A stretch of DNA of 64,000 nucleotides from Macrocystis pyrifera. Its lineage: Eukaryota > Sar > Phaeophyceae > Laminariales > Laminariaceae. The DNA lies in assembly GCA_031763025.1 (NCBI GenBank), contig JASSKH010000001.1:15105142-15169141 (forward strand), in the 5' to 3' direction. Under the pieces are notes generated by a model. The model made no database searches and was not told the origin of the DNA. It worked only from the letters and a program-made list of their open reading frames with translations. Of the stretch, positions 56,071-64,000 are shown piece by piece. Position numbers and translations under genes: made by a program. Within the stretch, counting starts at the first letter, position 1; the number at the start of each line of letters is the position of its first letter.

Positions 56071-56921
56071 GAAGACCATCGGTGAGGTCACTACTGCTAC
56101 TACTACTACTACTACTGCCACTACACACTTCCTTCAGTGGGAAACCGGGGTGGCAGGAAAAAATATACCAATAACATGAAAAAAAACGCCAAACAGGTAA
56201 AGGCAGGGGATTATATTAATAGCTACAAATACACAAGATTTTACTCGAGGTCTAGCACTGCCGTACCAGCTATTATTAGACTCGAGGGCGCGAGGCAGCG
56301 CTGCTACATACTGCGCTGTGTGCCACAGCCGTAGGAGTGACGACAACTATTACTGCACTACGACGAACACGGGATGCACATACATACCGCAAGCAATGCG
56401 AGTAGTGCGGGAGAGAAAAGAGAGGTGGAGCACGTGTACGTTACAAAAAGCGAGTTGCCTAGACGAGTGACCCTATACCGCTTGAGTGTCGGGGTCTGGT
56501 GTCGGGAAAAAAACATAAAACCTACGAATACCGTACTCGTACACGTCATCAGACACTCTGGGAGGCTGCTATATCGCATGGTGTACACCAACTGCGATTT
56601 TGGTCTGACCAGTCATGGCCTACATAATCTGACCCCCCTCCCCGGGAAAGCTACTAAGGAAACTAGCCACTCTTGAAAAACTGCCCCCCCCCCCCTCCTG
56701 TGGACCTAGCACATACTCGGGGGAAGCCCTTGCCATGATGACGATCGGCGGACTACAAAATACCTGCACGCAGTATGCAGTACAAGATACCAGGCGCATC
56801 ACAAGACGACGACAATTTCTGATAGATCCCAGCATTCTCAAAAAAGAAGGGCGCCGAGCACGGTCTATGAAATAAAAAAAGCCCAAGCAAACCAAACGCG
56901 AACAATGGCCATGCGTCCGCG

Positions 56922-57215
56922 TCATCTTCGGCCCTCCTTTTCTTCCTCCATCGCGTCCTCTATATCTACACCGTCCGCCAATGCTCCCTCCCCCTCCCCC
57001 TCCCCCTCTTCTTCTCCCTCCTCTCCTTCCCCCTCCTCGCCCTCCGTGGCGCGAGGCCTTCCCTTGGTGCAGCACCAGGGGCACACCCTTCTCTCCCTGG
57101 CACAGGGCGTGCATATCTTGTGGTAGGCCGCGGTGATGGTCTTCTTGTGGCAGTCGTTGCAGGTAGCCGGCTGGCGCAGCGGGCGGTACTTGCGGTACTT
57201 TTTCCTCCACTCCAC
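56922..57215 (-). CDS. DUF2039 gene exon 2
   Basis: Acceptor TATGTACAG on minus, then 97 codons and a stop. Holds three of the four CxxC pairs and the acidic tail. Confidence 0.88.
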   Translation of the reverse strand: MEWRKKYRKYRPLRQPATCNDCHKKTITAAYHKICTPCARERRVCPWCCTKGRPRATEGEEGEGEEGEEEGEGEGEGALADGVDIEDAMEEEKEGRR

Positions 57216-60200
57216 CTGTACATACATTACGTTTCGACGAGGACGGCAGCAACAACGATGTCGATATAATGCACCGCTATTCGAACAAATACAAACAAGG
57301 GACAGCAGCAGCGATGACGACACGGCAACGAAGGCATAGCACAACGGCCACGAGGACGAAAACGAAGGCAACGCACCAGGGAGTTGTGACAAAAAGGGGG
57401 GGGGGGGGGGGGGGGTACTACGGCAACCAATAAGCAATTAAACTTTTTAAAAAAAAGCAATTATTTTTTTTTTTTTAAATCTCGGGATTTGTACGGTGGT
57501 ATATAAAAGCGCCACCAATGCGTGCACCGCTTGTGCAGTACCAGGCATCCGCCCAAGGCGACAACGACAGGTCGGGTCCTTCGCACAGAGCAGCATGCCG
57601 TGCCAACACGCAAGATTTGCACACACCCCTCGCCGTGATTTTCACGCCGATTGTGCGGAGGGTGCACACGCCGAGCCATGTGGCTCTGGAAACACCTCAA
57701 CGAGAAAATCTCAACGCCGCCCCTTTTCGTTGTGTGTGCCCCCACCCCTATATATGATGGTCTACAGTAGGATAAACTCGTTTCGGGAATTCGTCCCTGG
57801 CGATGTGCTATCTTTCGTGTTACCAGGTACCGGTACCCGGTAAATAATATGTACGGTGTACAGCGTAGTACTGGTGTAATTGGTGCGTTATAGCTCTTTG
57901 GGCGGTAACATAAGGACGGTTTAGAGTTTCATATGAAGACCAACCGGTCCTCATATTTATGTCCTCTAATAGGTGCTATTAATAAATCAAGGTTTCTAAA
58001 AACATTACGGTATGACATATATCATAGGGTAATGCTATTTGCGACACCGGTGTCGTAATTTCTTATTTGCGACACGGTGTCGCAAATAAGCGGCTTATTT
58101 GCGACACAGCGTCACGTTCGCGGCACATACCTCAGATTGGCTCCGCACCGCCAGGGATGTGTTGGCATGGTGCAGGGCCATCATTGAAGCTATCGCACGG
58201 TCGAAACGGGCCAGGACTCGAGGAGATATCTGGCATCCTGGTGCACCCGCAAAACGTTCAGATCGGTGTCGCAAATAAGCCTTATTTGCGACACGCGTGT
58301 CGCACATGAGCCTTATTTGCGACACGCGTGTCGCAAATACCGTATTTGCGACACCGCAACGTGGTTGCCGCACACGCTCCGGATCGGCAAAGCACTACCA
58401 GTAGAGTCTCAGCATGAGCTCGGGCTACCATTGAGGCCATAGTGTAGCCAAAACGGGCCAGTACTCGAGGAGATATGGGGTATCCTGGTACATCCCGCAG
58501 AATCTTCTGGCTCCTGTCGCAAATAAAAATAAGCCTTATTCGCGACACGCGTGTCGCAAATACCGTATTCGCAACACCGCGCTGTGGTTGCTGCACACGC
58601 TCTGGATCGGCAAAGCGCTACCAGTAGAGCATGGTGTAGGGCTACCATTGAAGCCATCGTGTAGCCAAAACGGGCCAGTACTCGAGGAGATATGGGGTAT
58701 CCTGGTACAACCCGCAGAATCTTCTGGGTGGTGTCGCAAATAAGGCTTATTTGCGACACGCGTGTCACAAATACCGTATTTGCGACACCGCGCTGTAGTT
58801 GCCGCACACGCTCCGGGTCGGCAACGAACTACCATTAGAGTCTCTGCATGGTGTCGGGCTACCATTGAAGCTATCGTGTAGCCAAAACGGGCCAGTACTC
58901 GAGGAGATATGGGGTATCCTAGTACACGGTTAGCATATTCAACGTGGCTCTTCTACTACTACTGCTGCTGTGCTACATACAACAGAGTAAAACACACAAA
59001 CACGATAAGCTAGGAGTGCGAAAACTATATGCATAACCCATCAGACTGCCTCCCCGACCAGGGCATCCAAAATAATCGGGAATTGACTGCGTAGCTGGAC
59101 GAGGAGACTACGCGTGATTTGAGTGGGGCAGGTCAGTGCGCACAATCTGCTGGAGTTGCGGGATGTTGGTGAGTCTTCCATAATGGTTCGGGTTCTCTCC
59201 GCAAAACTTCTGCCTAAACTTATGGAAAAACCTCCAACCCGCGCACCAGTGTGCACAGCATACAACAGCGCGGTGGGAACTCTACACAATGCTGCAGGGC
59301 ATCGAAGGATACCTTCCAAGCAGCCTACGAACTCTACGACCTTCTACACGCGTTACACATACGAGTACCGATTTCTTCCTCACACCATGAACAAGGCGGC
59401 TAACCCCTCTGCCGCTTACATTGAACTCATGCAGTCCGCTGTGAGTTTCTGTTGTATGTTTCACAACCGTTAGAGAAAAACATCGGGAATCCGTTTACAA
59501 ACTACGTGCTACGCATGTGCCCTAAGTTTGAGTATTGATATTAATAGCATATGTCAATACTACAGCAGTGCGGATACTATGTACTGCTGTTGGTGCAACA
59601 ACAAGCAGGATTATGTGTCGGAAAGAACGCGTGCAACAAATGCATAGCTATAGGTAAGCTGTTGTAGCATGGCCGCCCTCTGTGCATCTATGGGGTGTGT
59701 TCGTTGCCTTAATTAATCCGACAAAAACTGTGCACAGCGTTTCGAAAGGTTGTTCAGTCCTGTGCGGCAAAACGATAGGCGTTGGCAAACGCCTGGGGGA
59801 TGGGCGCTTTTACACGGCTGTTCAAGGGCAATTAAACAACCACATTGATGGGTGATGATGGTTGCACGGAACGAACGCCGATTTTACTGCGGTTCTATGA
59901 TACACTGCTGTAGATGACATACACCCACCTATTTCGATAGCATCCACAGACAAGTACAAACACCGTATACAGAGCGCAGCGTGCACAAACTTCTGTGCCC
60001 TTCACTTGTGCCCATGTGAATAGACACATAAACAGAGCACCCGGTGCTTTGAACGATACCAGCGCTCTCAATTATAGTACGTACGACTTATTAGAACACG
60101 GCGCGGCAATATAATCAAGATAATTTCAAATCCATTGATTCACGATGACGTGGCTAACGATCGACGTACTCGTGGAAACATGCTATACAGTGGTATAGTT

Positions 60201-62248
60201 CGAGCTCATGCTATAAATAAGCCACCGTGGTTGTCCTGGTCTAAACGAGGCGCGCGCGACGAACGTCGTGCGATGTCGTAAAAATGCGGCTTTACGACAC
60301 CAGTCTGACTATTCTGACAGTGCACCAGGATGAACAGGATACCGCACACAGCAGTATCTACTACTGTAATGGCCCGTTCTGGATACACGCGAAATAAGGC
60401 TTATTTGCGACATCAGCCTGGGTGTACTAGGATACCTTATATCTCCTCGAGTACTGGCCCGTTTAGGCTACACGATGGCTTCAATGGTAGCCCTACACCA
60501 TGCTGAGACTCTACTGGTAGTACGTCGCTGATCCGGAGCGTGTGCGGCAACCACGTCGCGGTGTCGCAAATACGGTATTTACGACAACCATAAGGTTCTG
60601 CGGGTGTTGTACCAGGATACCCCATATCTCCTCGAGTACTGGCCCGTTTTGGCTACACGATGGCCTCAATGGTAGCCCTAGCTGAGACTCTACTGGTAGT
60701 GCTTTGCCGATCCGGAGCCTGTGCGGCAACCACGTCGCGGTGTCGCAAATACGGTAGTTGCGACACCAATCTGAACGTTTTGCGGATGCACCAAGAGGCC
60801 AGATATCTCCTCGAGTCCTGGCCCGTTACGGCAATGCGATAGCTTCAATGATGGCCCTGCACCATGCCAACACATCCCTGGTGGTGTGGAGCCAATCTGA
60901 GGTATGTGCCGCGAACGTGACGCGGTGTCGCAATAAGCCGCTTATTTGCGACACCGTGTCGCAAATAAGAAATTACGACACCGCTGTCGCAAATAGCATT
61001 ACCCTATATTATATCATACAGCAGTATCAATAATGGTGCTTACGCCTGGCTCCAGCTTCGACAAAATGCTTTGATAAGTCAGCAGTTAGTGTTGAGAGAC
61101 TATTAATCGAGACCTCTTCACCTGCATCTTCACTCCGAGAAATCTCCAGGGTTCTAAATTCGCAGGGTTTCAATATGCATGGTTATTTCAAGAGTGTTTG
61201 AAGTTTGAAGGCAAGTGTGCTTCAACCATTGTTTGACCAAGCTCACCAAATACGTACGCACGTACGAGAGAAGAGGCAGCGAATCCACATGCCTGATGCG
61301 GCACACCAGGACGACACACTCCACGCAAGCAAGGGGTACTCACGTATCGTCGTATCACATGTACGTACAGATATACCAGGTGCGAATAACTATTTGATAC
61401 TCGGGCATCTCGTACCTGTTGGTACTGCAGTACTCGTACCACAACCTGAAGCACTTGTGTTCGTGGCGGAGAAGGTGCCGGACGAGGTTTGGTTGGTTTC
61501 AAGAAGGCATTAACTGGTTCTGTGGAAGGCAGAGACTCCTGGCGGCAGACTCGAGGGCGGCTGCGTTATTTTCGTTGCTCGCGATTGGCGGGATTTAGGT
61601 TACTACTTGGGCCCCAGGCGCTCTCAAGGCCGCAGCGGAGGCTGCTGTTGCTGTTAGGGTATTAACGTGCTGACCAATGGGCATGACAAGGTGATTTACA
61701 GGCCTATTACACCACAACTACAGTAGTACACCACCCGACGTACACCCGTGCAGTTAGCCGGGGAGCGGAGCTAGGGCACCACCCAAATAGACACTTTGGC
61801 GGGTCCTCATCTCCTCTCTCCTCACTCCGCATCACGACATGTCCGAAAATGTAAGGACCAATTTTGTATTCATATTAATACTCCAACGATTCTTACACTT
61901 TCGGACGTATTAGGCATGTGCCACAAAACGTCATCTGAGCCCTTCGTGCTCTGGTGCACAGGATTGCTTGTATTGGGTCTTCCCGCCTGCAAGTTGCCGG
62001 GGCAGTGGTAGCACGGCATAGGCGCGTCTGTATATCTGTCTGTGTGTCTGTCTGTGTGCTTGGCTGCCGGCTACTGCTGCTAGTCTGTGGCTGCTTACCT
62101 TATCGTGGCAAGAGGCACATAGCCCAGTGTTTGCCATGCCCAAAATCTTGGCCGTCTTTTGAGACTTAGGGTTGTGTCGGAAGGCGAAGCTGTTCTGGTG
62201 TGCCGGCTTCCTCGTGCGGGTGTCTCCCGCTCCTTTCCGCGTGCTCAT
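56922..62248 (-). CDS. C9orf85/DUF2039-family zinc-ribbon protein, 147 aa
   Basis: Two exons on the minus strand, 62099-62248 and 56922-57215, join in phase 0. The N-terminus MSTRKGAGDTRTRKPAHQNS followed by FAFRHNPKS matches the family start (human C9orf85 begins MSSQKGN...HQNTFSF). Exon 2 starts VEWRKKYRKYRPLRQP, again a family hallmark. Four CxxC pairs (CASC at about 44-47, CNDC 69-72, CTPC 85-88, CPWC 95-98) predict two bound zinc ions. The family's molecular role is not established; it is conserved in eukaryotes and presumed nuclear or cytosolic. The tail is acidic (EGEGEEGEEEGEG) and ends EEEKEGRR. The length is close to the 179 aa human protein. The 4.9 kb intron carries a foldback element. 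Confidence 0.88.
57396..57415. repeat. G20 run (poly-C on minus after GTAGTAC)
   Basis: On minus the run follows GGTTGCCGTAGTAC, resembling the junctions of the C-tailed retroposons. Confidence 0.85.
57908..57962. repeat. Palindromic repeat, R12-like
   Basis: ACATAAGGACGGTTT and its inverse GGTCCTCATATTTATGT flank a short centre. Confidence 0.5.
58024..61007. mobile_element. Foldback-type DNA element, ~3 kb
   Basis: Long inverted arms begin ATAGGGTAATGCTATTTGCG on both ends. Each arm consists of diverged ~200-250 bp units: four on the left (58024-58930), three on the right (60390-61007). Units contain TTATTTGCGACACGCGTGTC, a GCCGCACACGCTCCGGATCG block and ACTCGAGGAGATATGGGGTA. The middle (58930-60390) has no recognised transposase, so the element looks non-autonomous. 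No clear target duplication was found. It lies wholly within the DUF2039 intron. Confidence 0.7.
61834..61912. repeat. Palindromic repeat R12, copy
   Basis: CATGTCCGAAAATGTAAGGA and TTCTTACACTTTCGGACGT are inverted around a CATATTAATACTCC centre. Confidence 0.6.
62099..62248 (-). CDS. DUF2039 gene exon 1
   Basis: Exactly 50 codons from ATG to CHDK, donor GTAAGC. Carries the first CxxC. Confidence 0.88.
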
Positions 62249-62474
62249 GATTCCTTTAGCGCTCTTGAACAGAAGGTGAGAAGGGCAAAGAGAGTGCTTG
62301 TGGCGAGCAATAAATCGGGGATATTGTGTTCTTTGGCCCGTTTAAAACATCCCGCAAAACATCTTATAAAAACCCTCATGACACACAACACGCAACACCT
62401 GGCAGTCACTGGCTACTCGTCAGAAAGGCAGGCCAAGCCACTCCCGTCCTCCGACTATTTTTCCCACACCGACC
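62249..62474. promoter_or_regulatory. Shared bidirectional promoter region, 226 bp
   Basis: Separates two divergent start codons. A TATAAAAA box at 62365-62372 lies about 103 bases before the plus-strand ATG. No equally clear TATA faces the minus gene. Both 5' UTRs must fit within or overlap this interval. Confidence 0.6.
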
Positions 62475-63047
62475 ATGGCAAACGATCGCAAGAACATGCT
62501 CGTACACCATTCCGGAGCAGCGGCGTCGGTGGCAGCTGCAGCAGCTGCGGTATCGTGCTGCCTCCTCCTCTCTTGTGTGTCGGCGTTCCTTCCGTCTCCG
62601 GTGATCACGCCGCATCGTCACTCGGCTGGAGGAGGTGCAGCATCCACCTTCCAAAGAAGAGTACCTCCGGTGATCACAAGCTCCCTATTCTCCCACCGCG
62701 CGGTATCCTCCTCCTCCTCCCCCCCTCTTCTCCTTCTCCTCCTCCTCCTCCTCCTCCTCTTCGTGGTCTCGGAAATCTCCGTTGTATGGCGGCGGCCTTT
62801 TTGAATTGAACAAGCAGGGGTTGCCTCGCGCTGCCACGACGGTGGCAGGAACGAGGGCGGAGCCACGGAGACCAGCACGCGGCGTGTTGGGGATGAGCAG
62901 TGCTGGTGCTGATGCTGCTGCCGCTGCCGTGGAGGTTGTAAGAGATGGGGCGGGAGGAGAGGCTGCTGCGGGTACAGCAGGGGGAGACTTCGGTGTGAAG
63001 TCAGACTTGCTGAACCAAATCGACATCGCTTCATCCTCTAGCAAGAG
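62475..63047 (+). CDS. Plastid-targeted protein, N-terminal exons (partial)
   Basis: ATG in GACCATGG context. Residues 1-36 form an ER signal peptide with a hydrophobic AAASVAAAAAAVSCCLLLSC core. It ends at VSA-FLPSP, the ASAFAP-type cleavage motif with Phe at +1 that routes proteins into red-lineage secondary plastids. A Ser/Arg-rich transit region follows. A 115 bp intron (62703-62817, GT-AG, pyrimidine-rich) joins in phase 0 to GLPRAATTVAGTRAEPRRPA and GVLGMSSAGADAAAAAVEVV, then GDFGVKSDLLNQIDIASSSS before donor GTCAGT at 63048 (phase 2). Mature function is unknown because later exons lie beyond the window or are unrecognised. Confidence 0.7.
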
Positions 63048-64000
63048 GTCAGTCAGACCCTTTGTTATGCAACATTTTCAGGTGGAGAAAAAAGAAAACC
63101 TCCACACCTCGGACAACGTACGTGACACACGGATAACACTCATCTACGTTATGCGGCTTAACATGGGGACGTGACCACGTGCCAACATAGTGTTAGCACT
63201 GGAGAAGCAATCACGGTAACGCGGTAACACAGCAGTGTTACCTGGAAAGCCACGAACGTGCACACGCCTGAACGTTATGTTTATGCTCGATCTCGTCCAG
63301 CTCTGATACAGTAACATGATACACCGTGACCCGTGCTTGTACTTCTGAGCACTGCTGTAACACAGCAATATTAGGATTTGACCATACACATACCAAGGCC
63401 ACTTCTTATGCAGTCAGATTTGGAGTCAGTTGAAAAAGTCCCTTTCAGCACATTCGCCTGAGCTTTTGCCCCGGAAATGTTGGAAATTGGTCTTTCCGGG
63501 GCAAAAGCTCATGCGAACGTGCTAAAAGGGACTTTTTCGTCTGACTCCAAATCCGACTACATTAAAAGTGGCCTTGTGGCCTTTAGGCCACTTCTTATGC
63601 AGTCGGAAACATGGATTGAAAAAGCCGGTTTCCGATCGGAGACAAAAATTGGCGTTCTTATGCAGTTGAAAAAGCGCCTTTTCAATCCAAGATTTTTCGA
63701 TTATGATTTCCAACTGGACCAGACAGTCGAAAAAACTGAGGTTTTCGATCCAACTCGCCAGTCGGATTCATGCATCGGAGATGTTAGGAAGTCCCGCCGC
63801 ATACTCGTACGAATCACACACACCCACACGACAACACGACATACGACACGATCCCGCACCACAACATCGGCGACGCTGGCTTGGCTGCTGTCACTTCTGC
63901 TGCTGCTCGCCGCGAGTCAGCGTGATACACCCTTATCGACGCCCGTCAGCAGCAGCACGTGACAGCACCCGATGGCCGCAGTGCGCGGTATCGATGACCT
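63048..64000 (+). other. Presumed intron of plastid-protein gene with hairpins
   Basis: No further exon was recognised. Contains a large palindrome (63389-63580) and, at 63590-63720, shorter repeats of its arm words (CTTATGCAGTCGG, TTGAAAAAG). Confidence 0.5.
63389..63580. repeat. Near-perfect palindrome, arms ~90 bp
   Basis: CCAAGGCCACTTCTTATGCA with TTTGGAGTCAG on the left is mirrored by CTGACTCCAAATC and AAGTGGCCTTGTGG on the right. The centre is near TGTTGGAAATTGG. It could form a long hairpin RNA or a MITE. Confidence 0.8.

Larger units (their letters stand above)
49135..56921. other. Intergenic, repeat-rich, no gene certain
   Basis: A CTG repeat lies at 49289-49332. Next to it (49366-49583) is a coding-like stretch (RFRYYSVTPGSGVTLSISAP and CPQLDLLYLRVTLNPGLDDG) that could be a further 3' exon of the kinase or another gene. 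TTG-rich DNA follows at 50040-50700, then G60, GTACATGG repeats, R4 copies and MITE-2 copies. Confidence 0.45.
57216..62098 (-). other. DUF2039 intron, 4.9 kb
   Basis: Donor GTAAGC at 62098, acceptor TGTACAG at 57216. Holds a 20-base G-run, palindrome R12 copies and the foldback element. Open frames at 61205-61513 (+) and 59123-59473 (+) show no family signature. Confidence 0.8.

Noticed and set aside
58095-58865. Overlapping minus-strand open stretches as a gene
   Set aside because: They are readings of the foldback arm units and repeat with the unit period.
1-64000. CRISPR arrays, bacterial operons, rRNA genes
   Set aside because: No regularly spaced direct repeats with unique spacers, no ribosome-binding-site architecture and no rRNA core words. 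The window is clearly eukaryotic nuclear DNA.
1-64000. Complete LTR retroelement, Polinton or virus-like element
   Set aside because: No paired long terminal repeats with polyprotein, integrase or capsid signatures could be recognised.

Overview
This looks like nuclear DNA of a photosynthetic stramenopile, most likely a brown alga. The host genes are intron-rich with GT-AG introns. The coding DNA is very GC-rich and encodes Ala, Gly, Gln and Ser runs. One gene starts with a bipartite plastid-targeting leader carrying an ASAFAP-like motif (VSAFLP). A LINE fragment reads like LINE proteins I recall from Ectocarpus; that last point is memory, not a search. Roughly nine tenths of the window is intron, repeat or intergenic DNA, and most open frames in it are chance.

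Layout. 1-2.5 kb: a retroposon with a poly-C tail beside a coding-like minus-strand fragment of unknown origin. 2.6-3.7 kb: the last two exons of a TPR protein (+). 3.7-24.6 kb: repeats and one possible isolated exon at 12.2 kb. 24.67-49.13 kb: one Ser/Thr protein kinase gene (+). Its low-complexity N-terminal exons lie at 24.7-28.4 kb. The catalytic domain is scattered over eight further exons, and splice phases agree at nearly every junction. An Ala/Glu-rich tail ends at 49.13 kb. Its introns hold a LINE fragment, a 1.25 kb terminal-inverted-repeat element, many MITEs and long G/C homopolymers. 49.1-56.9 kb: repeats. 62.25-56.92 kb: a two-exon minus-strand gene for a C9orf85/DUF2039-type zinc-ribbon protein, whose 4.9 kb intron holds a 3 kb foldback element. 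62.475 kb onward: the first two exons of a plastid-targeted protein (+), head-to-head with the DUF2039 gene across only 226 bp, running off the right edge.

Repeats carry most of the unusual content. MITE-1, a ~106 bp near-palindrome, has 20 copies, three of them fused and nested inside another palindromic element. MITE-2, a GTCCCCAAA palindrome, has about a dozen full or half copies. A 255 bp TIR element occurs as an inverted pair. GGGTCGGGT-rich and GGGTACCC-rich elements have hAT-like or unclassified ends. A 5'-truncated retroposon always ends in poly-C, and the LINE fragment also ends in C52. Within the kinase gene, the 3' splice site of the catalytic-loop exon has been tandemly copied twice upstream, and each copy carries an early in-frame stop. 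No complete virus-like element was recognised.
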